From the NCBI GenBank assembly GCA_019114645.1, contig DXFC01000019.1:1-12186 (forward strand): a stretch of DNA of 12,186 bases, in the 5' to 3' direction. Of this stretch, positions 6,259 to 12,186 are shown piece by piece; positions within the stretch are counted from its first letter, which is position 1, and every line of letters begins with the position of its first letter. Origin of the DNA: Candidatus Halomonas stercoripullorum (GTDB taxonomy: Bacteria; Pseudomonadota; Gammaproteobacteria; Pseudomonadales; Halomonadaceae). Both the position numbers and the translations under genes were made by a program. The notes under the pieces were generated by a model, which made no database searches, had not been told where the DNA came from, and saw nothing but the letters and a program-made list of their open reading frames with translations.

Positions 6259-7758
6259 TCAGGCTTCGCCCATGCCTTCAGCAGGCTCAGTGGCGCTGCC
6301 AGCCCGCACTTTCTCTTCAATGCGGCGGCCTGTATCGGCGTCGATGTTCTTCCAGTATTCCAGAGCGCGCTCCAGTACCGGACTGCGCACCCCACCTAGC
6401 AAGCTGCCCGCGACTTGCTCAACAAGTCTGGCGCGTTGCTCGTCATCGAATACCTCGCGCACCATGGTGCCAGGCTGGCCGAAATCGTCATCCTCGGCGC
6501 GCAAGGCATAGGCCTGACGCACCATCTCGCCGTCCATCTCCCAGCCATCTTCCACTTTGCCGGTCACGTCAGCCCAGCTGCGACCCTCACTGTTGGGGGC
6601 ATAAACCGGGGCGTTCCCCGAGTGCTCATAAGCCATCTGACCGTCGAACATATAGGTATTGACCGGCACTTTAGGCTGGTTGACAGGCAACTGGTGAAAG
6701 TTGGTACCAATGCGGTTGCGCTGGGCATCAGCGTAGGCGAAGGCGCGACCGAGCAGCATTTTGTCCGGTGACAGCCCGATGCCCGGTACGGTGTTGCCCG
6801 GCGAGAAGGCCGCCTGTTCAATCTGGGCAAAGAAGTTGTCCGGATTGCGGTTGAGCGTCATGGTACCCACTTTGATCAGCGGATAGTCCTTGTGCGGCCA
6901 GACTTTGGTCAGATCAAAAGGGTTGAAGCGATAGGTCTTGGCTTCTTCGTAGGGCATGATTTGTACATGCAGGGTCCAGCTTGGATGTTCGCCGCGCTGG
7001 ATGGCATCGAACAGGTCGCGGCGGTGAAAGTCCGCATCGGAGCCGGCCATGTCGGCAGCTTCCTGGTTGGTGAAAAATTCCATTCCCTGATCCGTGTGGA
7101 AATGGTATTTCACCCAGAACCGCTCCCCGGCCGCGTTAACCCACATATAAGTATGCGAGCCGTAACCGTTCATATGGCGCCAGGTGCGGGGCAGGCCGCG
7201 ATCACCCATGAGGTAAGTGACCTGGTGGGCTGACTCAGGGTTGTTGGTCCAAAAATCCCACTGCATGTGATTGTCACGCAGACCGGAATCCGGCAGGCGT
7301 TTTTGACTACGGATAAAGTGCGGAAACTTCATGGGGTCGCGCACGAAGAATATCGGTGTATTGTTGCCCACCAGATCGTAGTTGCCTTCATCGGTATAGA
7401 ATTTCAGCGAAAAACCGCGCACGTCACGCCAGGTATCGGGGCTACCCATTTCGCCGGCGACAGTGGAGAAGCGCGCGAGCATTTCGGTACTGGCACCTTT
7501 CTGAAACAGGGCTGCCTTGGTGTAGGGAGACATGTCCTCGGTGGTTTCAAACACACCAAATGCACCAGCGCCCTTGGCGTGCGGTTGACGCTCCGGCACT
7601 TTTTCTCGATTGAAGTGCGCCATCTGCTCCAGAAAGTGCACATCATGCAGCAATATTGGCCCATTGGAGCCGACAGTGAGAGAGTTGCGATCACTGGGTG
7701 CGGGCGCGCCGGAGCCGGTGGTCGAACCTGTCATTGGCTTGTCATTTGAATCACGCAT
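6259..7758 (-). CDS. Monofunctional haem catalase
   Basis: The enzyme converts hydrogen peroxide to water and oxygen in the cytoplasm. The 499-residue length is that of small-subunit catalases. The active-site signature FNREKVPERQPHAKG (49-63) supplies distal histidine 60; GNNTPIFF (131-138) supplies the catalytic asparagine (132); and the haem-ligand signature RAFAYADAQ (338-346) supplies proximal tyrosine 342. All key residues are present, so it should be active. The frame is open further upstream to 7809. I choose 7758 because AGGAG lies six bases before it and because conserved sequence begins well after it. The first 25 or so residues are polar and low in complexity, as in many catalases. 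I name no symbol because katA, katB and katE cannot be separated by eye. I looked for an OxyR site upstream and did not find a convincing one. Confidence 0.95.
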   Translation of the reverse strand: MRDSNDKPMTGSTTGSGAPAPSDRNSLTVGSNGPILLHDVHFLEQMAHFNREKVPERQPHAKGAGAFGVFETTEDMSPYTKAALFQKGASTEMLARFSTVAGEMGSPDTWRDVRGFSLKFYTDEGNYDLVGNNTPIFFVRDPMKFPHFIRSQKRLPDSGLRDNHMQWDFWTNNPESAHQVTYLMGDRGLPRTWRHMNGYGSHTYMWVNAAGERFWVKYHFHTDQGMEFFTNQEAADMAGSDADFHRRDLFDAIQRGEHPSWTLHVQIMPYEEAKTYRFNPFDLTKVWPHKDYPLIKVGTMTLNRNPDNFFAQIEQAAFSPGNTVPGIGLSPDKMLLGRAFAYADAQRNRIGTNFHQLPVNQPKVPVNTYMFDGQMAYEHSGNAPVYAPNSEGRSWADVTGKVEDGWEMDGEMVRQAYALRAEDDDFGQPGTMVREVFDDEQRARLVEQVAGSLLGGVRSPVLERALEYWKNIDADTGRRIEEKVRAGSATEPAEGMGEA

Positions 7759-7873
7759 GAAAAACTCCTGTTGCATGGAAACTGGCACACAGGCATGCAG
7801 CTTTGACATGCCTTAATGCGCATCAAGACACCAAGAAGTGTAGCCCCTCTCTTAGGCTATGCCATGCACGCCA

Positions 7874-7902
7874 TTAACGCTTCAACGGCGTAGCGCTAAA
7901 AT
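7874..7902 (+). promoter_or_regulatory. Possible sigma-70 promoter for the exoD-like gene
   Basis: TTAACG (7874-7879), a 17-bp spacer and TAAAAT (7897-7902) give a plausible promoter about 110 bp before the start at 8014. It lies in the 255-bp divergent gap between the catalase and exoD-like genes. The rest of that gap shows only a short TAGCC/GGCTA inverted repeat (7841-7859), of unknown meaning. Confidence 0.3.
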
Positions 7903-8013
7903 GACTTGAGCGGGTTTTATCCAGGATTTTATGCCAGGTAAGGCGACTGCGAAGGACCGGCGATACGCTTTAAAAAGGTAGCCATCCAACGCCACGGGCC
8001 AAGGAGAGAGGCG

Positions 8014-8601
8014 ATGGTGAAGAGTACGACACGAGCACTCAGTGAGGTGCTCGATCAGCTCGAACACACGTTGGAAGGAGAAAATGTCAGCATCGAGGCG
8101 TTGGTCAACGGGCTTGGCTCCCACGCTTTTGCCCCATTGATGCTGGTGTTTGCCCTCATTTCAACCTCGCCGGCAAGTTCGATGCCCGGGGTCACCTCGG
8201 TTGTTGCCATCACCGAATTCATCATCGTTGTGCAGATGCTGGCAGGACGCAGCACGCTATGGCTACCCGCCTTTATCTCCCATCGCAGTCTCGCCAAGAA
8301 CAAGCTCTGCAAAGGCATTGCCTGGCTGCGCAAGCCGGTTCATTTCGTCGAGCGCTTCCTCAAGCCGCGCCTGACAATGTTTATCAAACCACCGTGGATC
8401 TACTTGCCGCTTGTTCTGATCCTGATTGTCACTCCCTGCATGCTATTCATGGAGTTTATCCCCATGTCGGGGTCAATCGCCTCGGCCGCCATCGCCCTGT
8501 TCGCAGCAGGCCTCTTGTCCCGGGACGGGCTACTGGTCGTGGTGTCCATCGCCGCACTGGCGACTCTGCCCCTGTTAATCTGGTATCTGGGTTTTGCGTG
8601 A
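8014..8601 (+). CDS. ExoD-family inner-membrane protein
   Basis: A 195-residue membrane protein. The family is named for Rhizobium ExoD, linked there to exopolysaccharide production and alkali tolerance; its biochemical role is still unclear. Visible family signs are the STSPASSMPGVTS turn (51-63) and the block from Q74 through GR (78-79) to LWLPAFISHRSL (82-93). Hydrophobic segments are near 38-51, 61-77, 128-146, 150-169 and 172-193, giving four or five spans with a basic cytoplasmic loop (about 90-127). The first 35 residues are soluble, with a short helix containing LDQLEHTLEG. Start is supported by AAGGAG at 8001-8006, seven bases upstream. It stands alone: divergent from the catalase and convergent with the flagellin gene. 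I leave the symbol empty because only family membership is clear. Confidence 0.85.
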   Translation: MVKSTTRALSEVLDQLEHTLEGENVSIEALVNGLGSHAFAPLMLVFALISTSPASSMPGVTSVVAITEFIIVVQMLAGRSTLWLPAFISHRSLAKNKLCKGIAWLRKPVHFVERFLKPRLTMFIKPPWIYLPLVLILIVTPCMLFMEFIPMSGSIASAAIALFAAGLLSRDGLLVVVSIAALATLPLLIWYLGFA

Positions 8602-8728
8602 AAACTCGCCTATCGCTACATCAGTCGATGCGTACCAGGTGCCGGTTCCTGTTCGGCCCGCCCCACGGCGGCGGGGTCGGCTGAGCGGCTGCATTCATAT
8701 TTGGACAGTTCCAGGCTCTGGAGTCACC

Positions 8729-9538
8729 TTAGCGCAGCAACTGCAGCACCAGGGCGGGTTGCTGATTGGCCTGGGCGAGGATGGCAAAGCCCACCTGCTG
8801 CTGGATCTGCGCACGCACAAGGTTGGAGATTTCCTGAGCGTAGTCGGCGTCCATGATGCGCGAGCGAGCCGCGCTGAGATTGAGCCTGGTGGTGTGGATG
8901 CCGTCGATCACCGACTCAAAACGGTTGTGCAGCGCACCCAGGCGGCTGCGTTGGCGATCAACCTGGCCAATGGCGTCATCCAGTACCGTTAGCGGTTTTT
9001 CCATGGCTTCGCCCGCCACGACACTAAACCCGCCCAGCCCCAGCGTGTGGCGGCTGACGCCTTCGAGCTGGATGGCAATGGTATCGCCGTCATTCGCGCC
9101 AACCTGAATATTCAGGCTGCGATTCTCACCCAACAGGGAGATGCCGTTGAAGTTGGTCTGCGCACCGATGCGGTCGATCTCATCCAGCCGCTGGTCGATT
9201 TCGGCCTGAATGGCGTCACGGTCCTTGTCATTCAAGGTACCATTGCCGGCCTGCACGGACAGTTCGCGAATTCGCTGCAGGTTGTCGTTGACCAGATCGA
9301 GTGCGCCCCCGGCCACTTGCACCAGCGAGATACCATCGGCGGTGTTGCGCGCCGCCTGATCAAGGCCACGAATTTGTGCGGTCATGCGGTTGGCAATCGC
9401 TTGCCCGGCAGGATCATCCTTGGCGCTATTGATGCGCAGGCCCGATGAGAGCCGCTGCATGGCGGTCTGCACGGCCTGCTGGCTGCCGCGCAGGTTTTGC
9501 TGCACGATCAGCGAAAGAATGTTGGTGTTGATAACCAT
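8729..9538 (-). CDS. Short flagellin (filament subunit), isolated from other flagellar genes
   Basis: The 269-residue protein is exported by the flagellar type III apparatus and polymerises into the filament. It has a complete N-terminal D0/D1 region starting MVINTNILSL and including RLSSGLRINSAKDDPAGQAI (29-48). The D1 stretch LQRIRELSVQAGNG (87-100) corresponds to the surface recognised by TLR5 in enteric flagellins. The C-terminal D1/D0 region (about 183-269) ends ILAQANQQPALVLQLLR. Only about 45 residues lie between, so the variable D2/D3 domains are missing; this is a near-minimal flagellin. Start at 9538 is chosen over 9568 because homology begins there and GGGAG lies six bases upstream. 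A sigma-28 promoter sits just upstream. No flagellar cap, chaperone or hook genes are adjacent, so it may be a second or relocated flagellin. I cannot separate fliC from lafA types. Confidence 0.93.
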   Translation of the reverse strand: MVINTNILSLIVQQNLRGSQQAVQTAMQRLSSGLRINSAKDDPAGQAIANRMTAQIRGLDQAARNTADGISLVQVAGGALDLVNDNLQRIRELSVQAGNGTLNDKDRDAIQAEIDQRLDEIDRIGAQTNFNGISLLGENRSLNIQVGANDGDTIAIQLEGVSRHTLGLGGFSVVAGEAMEKPLTVLDDAIGQVDRQRSRLGALHNRFESVIDGIHTTRLNLSAARSRIMDADYAQEISNLVRAQIQQQVGFAILAQANQQPALVLQLLR

Positions 9539-9579
9539 CCAGCGCTCCCGACCGGATGCGAAAAGCACCGGTGATCAAG

Positions 9580-9606
9580 CTATCGGCAGCGCAGAGGAAA
9601 ACTTGA
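9580..9606 (-). promoter_or_regulatory. Sigma-28 (FliA) promoter of the flagellin gene
   Basis: On the minus strand the sequence reads TCAAGTTT, 11 bases, GCCGATAG. The FliA consensus is TAAAGTTT-N11-GCCGATAA, so each 8-base box has one mismatch and the spacing is exact. Transcription should start about seven bases past the -10 box, giving a leader of roughly 35 bases before the start at 9538. The gene is thus predicted to be a class 3 flagellar gene. Confidence 0.9.
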
Positions 9607-9623
9607 GTGGGCCAAGCTGCGGG

Positions 9624-9652
9624 GTGACAACCCTGGCGCTACAGGCGACAAT
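9624..9652 (+). promoter_or_regulatory. Possible sigma-70 promoter for truC
   Basis: GTGACA (9624-9629), a 17-bp spacer and GACAAT (9647-9652) lie 27 bases before the truC start. The -35 has five of six matches and the -10 four of six. It is the best candidate in the short divergent gap with the flagellin gene. Confidence 0.35.
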
Positions 9653-9679
9653 ACCCCCTTTGCGTATATCCGGATTGTC

Positions 9680-10447
9680 ATGACGCAGCCGTTGACCCTG
9701 CTTTATCGAGACGAGTATCTGGTCGCGGTACACAAGCCGTCAGGGTTGCTGGTGCACCGCTCCAAGCTGGCAGGTGGTGAAAATGAATTTTTACTGCAAC
9801 GGCTGCGCAACCAATTGGGCCAGCGGGCATATCCCGTGCATCGGCTGGATCGTCCAACTTCAGGGGTAATGGTGATGGCACTGGATGCCATCACTGCCGC
9901 CCGGCTGGCAGCAGCCTTTCGCGAACACCATGTCAACAAGCGCTATCTGGCGGTGGTGCGCGGATTCGGCCCCGAACGTGAACGGCTCGATTATGCCTTG
10001 CGTGAAGAGGATGGCAGCCGCCCCAAGGCGGAGATGCCAGCGCTGGAGGCACTCACCGAGGTCGAGCGGCTGGACGAGATAGAGCTACCGGTACAGGTGG
10101 ATCGCTACCCCAACAGCCGTTACTCGCTGATGGCGGTGCGCCCGGTCACCGGCCGCAGGCACCAGATCCGCCGCCACCTGGCGCAGCGCGGGTATCCGAT
10201 CATCGGTGATGCCAAGCACGGCAAAGGCAACCATAATCGCTTTTTCGCCCGGCAACTGGCGTGCCCACGGCTGCTGCTGGCAGCGGTAGGGCTGGGCTTT
10301 TCCCATCCGGTCGATGGTCGACACCTTCAGCTGAATTGCGGCCTGGACGCGACCATGACAGCGTTATTCCAGCGCTTTGGCTGGACCCGGCACTTGCCGG
10401 ATGAGGGCGTTCACTCGCGGCCCGCTTCACCCTTTGTTTCCACTTGA
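9680..10447 (+). CDS. truC: tRNA pseudouridine(65) synthase TruC
   Basis: The enzyme isomerises uridine 65 to pseudouridine in certain tRNAs (tRNA-Ile and tRNA-Asp in E. coli). The 255-residue protein belongs to the RluA superfamily, without an S4 RNA-binding domain. The catalytic motif HRLDRPTSG (54-62) carries aspartate 57. KRY (87-89) and the block RYSLMAVRPVTGRRHQIRRH (147-166), followed by PIIGDAKHGKGNHNR (173-187), match the TruC branch more closely than RluA, RluC or RluD. The C-terminal FGWTRHLP is another TruC-like feature. The start has only a weak ribosome site (CGGAT), but homology begins within a few residues of it. tcdA follows after 20 bp, and both act on tRNA, so the two are probably cotranscribed. 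Confidence 0.9.
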   Translation: MTQPLTLLYRDEYLVAVHKPSGLLVHRSKLAGGENEFLLQRLRNQLGQRAYPVHRLDRPTSGVMVMALDAITAARLAAAFREHHVNKRYLAVVRGFGPERERLDYALREEDGSRPKAEMPALEALTEVERLDEIELPVQVDRYPNSRYSLMAVRPVTGRRHQIRRHLAQRGYPIIGDAKHGKGNHNRFFARQLACPRLLLAAVGLGFSHPVDGRHLQLNCGLDATMTALFQRFGWTRHLPDEGVHSRPASPFVST

Positions 10448-10467
10448 TCAAGAGTTGTACCTTAATC

Positions 10468-11322
10468 ATGACCGCTGTTGCTTCCGCTCAGGCTGTCGGC
10501 TCTGTCCACCCACCCTCCATCCAGAATGATGATTACGAATTTCGCTTCGGCGGCATTCAGCGGCTCTACGGTGCCCGCGCCCTGGCCTACTTCCGTCGCG
10601 CCCATGTGGTGGTTGCCGGCGTCGGTGGCGTAGGCAGCTGGACGGTAGAGGCATTGGCGCGCTCGGGGATTGGCAAGCTCACGCTGATTGATCTCGATGA
10701 CGTCTGTGTCTCCAACATCAATCGCCAGCTTCCCGCCCTCGACGGCACCATCGGCCGCCCCAAGGTAGAGGTGCTGGCCGAGCGCTGCCGTGCCATTCAA
10801 CCAGGCATTGAGGTCATGACCGATTTGGCCTTTGTCACCCCGACTAACCTGGCGGAGCGGATTCCCGCCGATTGCGACATGGTGGTCGATGCCATCGACA
10901 GCATGGTGGCCAAGACCGCACTCATCGCCTGGTGCAAGCAGCGCCGACTGCCTGTCATTGTGGTGGGTGCCGCCGGAGGCCAGACGGACCCGACCCGTAT
11001 TCGGGTGGCCGACCTCAGCCGTACCGAACACGATCCGCTGCTGTCGCGGGTGCGCGCGCGCCTGCGCCGTGATCATGGTTTTACCCGTAGCCCCAAGCGG
11101 CGTTTCGGCGTGGAGTGTGTCTACTCCGAAGAACAGCTGGTTTATCCCGCCGCCAATGGTGAAGTTTGCCTGCAAAAACCTACCGGTGGCGAATCAACCC
11201 GGCTCGACTGCGCTTCCGGTGTCGGCGCAGCGACCTTTGTCACCGGCAGCTTCGGTTTCTTTGCCGCTGCAAGAGTCCTGGCACGCCTGGCCAAGCAGGC
11301 CGGGCAGCCTTCGGACAACTAA
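10468..11322 (+). CDS. tcdA: tRNA threonylcarbamoyladenosine dehydratase TcdA (CsdL)
   Basis: An E1-like ThiF-family enzyme that uses ATP to cyclise t6A at position 37 of ANN-decoding tRNAs to cyclic t6A. The 284-residue protein begins its conserved part at DYEFRFGGIQRLYG (22-35). The nucleotide-binding fold shows GVGGVGS (51-57), the acidic IDLDDV (74-79), NRQ (85-87) and DAIDS (141-145). The C-terminal GVGAATFVTGSFGFFAAA (251-268) is also typical. The frame opens at a TTG at 10444 that overlaps the truC stop. I prefer the ATG at 10468, although its ribosome site is poor (AAGAG, 13 bases away). A start coupled to truC translation is possible, and the first 20 residues are not conserved, so the start is uncertain. 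In E. coli the enzyme works with the sulfur-transfer pair CsdA-CsdE, which is not seen here. Confidence 0.92.
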   Translation: MTAVASAQAVGSVHPPSIQNDDYEFRFGGIQRLYGARALAYFRRAHVVVAGVGGVGSWTVEALARSGIGKLTLIDLDDVCVSNINRQLPALDGTIGRPKVEVLAERCRAIQPGIEVMTDLAFVTPTNLAERIPADCDMVVDAIDSMVAKTALIAWCKQRRLPVIVVGAAGGQTDPTRIRVADLSRTEHDPLLSRVRARLRRDHGFTRSPKRRFGVECVYSEEQLVYPAANGEVCLQKPTGGESTRLDCASGVGAATFVTGSFGFFAAARVLARLAKQAGQPSDN

Positions 11323-11355
11323 CTATCCAGCCCCTTGAATCGGAGCCCTTACAGC

Positions 11356-11580
11356 ATGTCTTTCCAGCATCCCGTCCCGGGCATCTACCGTCACTACAAG
11401 GGCAGTGTCTACGAGGTTTTCGGCACCGCCCAACATAGCGAGAGCGAAGAACCGCTAGTGGTTTACCGTGCGCTGTACGGTGAGTATGGCCTGTGGGTCA
11501 GGCCACTGGAGATGTTCTGCGAAAGTGTCGAGGTGCGCGGTGAGACAGTAGCACGCTTCACCCTGGAAAAAGCGTTCTAG
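11356..11580 (+). CDS. DUF1653 small protein
   Basis: This 74-residue soluble protein is almost entirely a DUF1653 domain. It has the hallmarks PGIYRHYKGSVYEVFG (8-23), then HSE, PLVVYRALYGEYGLWVRPL (34-52) and a closing RF near 68. The function of the family is unknown. The many conserved aromatic and charged residues suggest a small beta fold that binds a ligand or nucleic acid, but this is only a guess. Start at 11356 is chosen because GGAG (11342-11345) lies upstream; a TTG seven codons earlier is less likely. It follows tcdA by 33 bp on the same strand, so it is probably the last gene of the truC-tcdA transcript. Confidence 0.85.
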   Translation: MSFQHPVPGIYRHYKGSVYEVFGTAQHSESEEPLVVYRALYGEYGLWVRPLEMFCESVEVRGETVARFTLEKAF

Positions 11581-11588
11581 CCAGCCCC

Positions 11589-11619
11589 AAAAAAATACCG
11601 GCGCCACAAGGGCGCCGGT
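11589..11619 (-). terminator. Intrinsic terminator of the bacterioferritin gene, shared with the DUF1653 gene
   Basis: A perfect 9-bp GC-rich stem (arms 11597-11605 and 11611-11619, loop ACAAG) has seven A at 11589-11595 on the + strand. Read on the minus strand this becomes a stem followed at once by a run of T, a textbook Rho-independent terminator for the bacterioferritin gene, about 30 bp past its stop. On the + strand the same stem is 16 bp past the DUF1653 stop but lacks a T run, so it may stop that transcript less efficiently. Confidence 0.88.
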
Positions 11620-11649
11620 CATTTCAAGCGGTGCTCGCTGAAGCGATGT

Positions 11650-12132
11650 TTATTCGTCGCCAGCTTCCTGCATCTGCTTGAGCATGTAATTCTCGATGCC
11701 GACTTTATCGATCAGGCCGAGTTCGGTCTCGATATGGTCGATATGCCCTTCTTCGTCGGCGAGCAGGTCACGGAACAGGTCACGCGTGACATAATCCTTG
11801 ACCTGTTCGCAATATTCGATGGCCTCGATGTAGTCGTTGCGCCCCTCATGCTCGATCTTGAGATCGCACTCGAGCATTTCGCGGACGTTTTCACCGATGT
11901 GCAGTTTGCCGAGATCCTGCAGGTTGGGAATGCCTTCGAGGAACAGAATACGGTCGATCAACTTTTCGGCATGCTGCATCTCTTCGATGGACTCGTCGTA
12001 CTCCCACTTGGCCAGCTTCTTCAGGCCCCAGTCCTGGTACATCTTGGCATGCAGAAAATACTGGTTGATGGCTACCAGCTCGTTACCAAGCGCCTTGTTG
12101 AGATATTCGATAACCTTGGCGTCGCCTTTCAT
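11650..12132 (-). CDS. bfr: Bacterioferritin, haem-binding type
   Basis: The cytoplasmic 24-subunit cage oxidises ferrous iron and stores it as mineral. The 160-residue length is standard. All ferroxidase ligands are visible: E18, E51, H54, E94, E127 and H130. Methionine 52, which pairs across the dimer to bind haem b, is present, so this is the haem-binding subunit type, not the ferroxidase-only or haem-only relatives. The start is supported by AGGGAG just upstream (about 12139-12144). Only 54 bp of upstream sequence are in the window, and I see no clear Fur, OxyR or IscR site in them. A strong terminator follows the gene. It converges on the DUF1653 gene. In many proteobacteria bfr is linked to a ferredoxin (bfd), which is not seen here. 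Confidence 0.96.
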   Translation of the reverse strand: MKGDAKVIEYLNKALGNELVAINQYFLHAKMYQDWGLKKLAKWEYDESIEEMQHAEKLIDRILFLEGIPNLQDLGKLHIGENVREMLECDLKIEHEGRNDYIEAIEYCEQVKDYVTRDLFRDLLADEEGHIDHIETELGLIDKVGIENYMLKQMQEAGDE

Positions 12133-12186
12133 TGCGTTCTCTCCCTTCGTTATCTCGTCGTACCACGGGACGTGTTCCGCTGTACC

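Noticed and set aside
7841..7859. Inverted repeat TAGCC-N9-GGCTA as an operator
   Set aside because: A five-base arm is expected by chance in a region this size and matches no regulator I can name.
7759..7870. OxyR or PhoB site upstream of the catalase
   Set aside because: Only one ATAG half-site and two TGTC steps 22 bp apart were found; the OxyR spacing (ATAG-N7-CTAT) is not met and no CTGTCA repeat is present.
8602..8728. Terminator between the convergent exoD-like and flagellin genes
   Set aside because: There is a GC-rich imperfect fold near 8658-8676 and a 5-bp stem at 8710-8722, but neither has a T run or a long stem; I see no gene here either.
12133..12186. Operator upstream of bacterioferritin (CACG-GGA-CGTG near 12165-12176)
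   Set aside because: Four-base arms are too short and match no Fur, IscR or OxyR pattern; the upstream region is cut off by the window end.

Overview
The window reads as chromosomal DNA of a GC-rich, flagellated gammaproteobacterium. A Halomonadaceae-like or related marine or halophilic lineage is my best guess. It rests on the look of the proteins (TruC, TcdA, DUF1653, haem-type bacterioferritin, ExoD, phosphonate-type ABC transporter), not on a search. I see no insertion sequence, tRNA, rRNA, CRISPR array or phage gene.

Layout: (1) 1-2754, + strand: the end of a phosphonate-type binding protein (PhnD-like), the ATPase PhnC and two PhnE-type permeases. An 11-bp hairpin lies between phnD and phnC, and a 10-bp hairpin follows the last gene. 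No C-P lyase genes are in view. (2) 2904-4319, +: an exported or membrane-anchored protein made of four tandem PPC-like beta domains, function unknown. (3) 4375-6117, -: a cyclic-di-GMP enzyme with order EAL - CBS pair - GGDEF. Its EAL site looks intact, but the GGDEF motif reads GGDDF and the inhibitory-site arginine is missing. It converges on the PPC gene across a shared hairpin. Upstream of it is a Pho box in which both 7-mers match the consensus. (4) 6259-7758, -: a monofunctional haem catalase. (5) 8014-8601, +: an ExoD-family membrane protein. (6) 8729-9538, -: a short, isolated flagellin with a near-consensus sigma-28 promoter. (7) 9680-11580, +: truC, tcdA and a DUF1653 gene, likely one transcript; the first two modify tRNA. 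(8) 11650-12132, -: haem-type bacterioferritin, ending at a terminator with a seven-T tract shared with the DUF1653 gene.

How they fit together: the strongest link is phosphate. A phosphorus-compound importer lies close to a predicted c-di-GMP phosphodiesterase gene that carries a Pho box. Phosphate starvation may therefore lower c-di-GMP and change attachment or matrix, as the PhoB-controlled phosphodiesterase RapA does in Pseudomonas fluorescens. The catalase and bacterioferritin are ordinary peroxide and iron defence genes. The window is mostly core-type genome. The Pho-box c-di-GMP enzyme, the PPC-only protein and the orphan flagellin are the parts worth following up.
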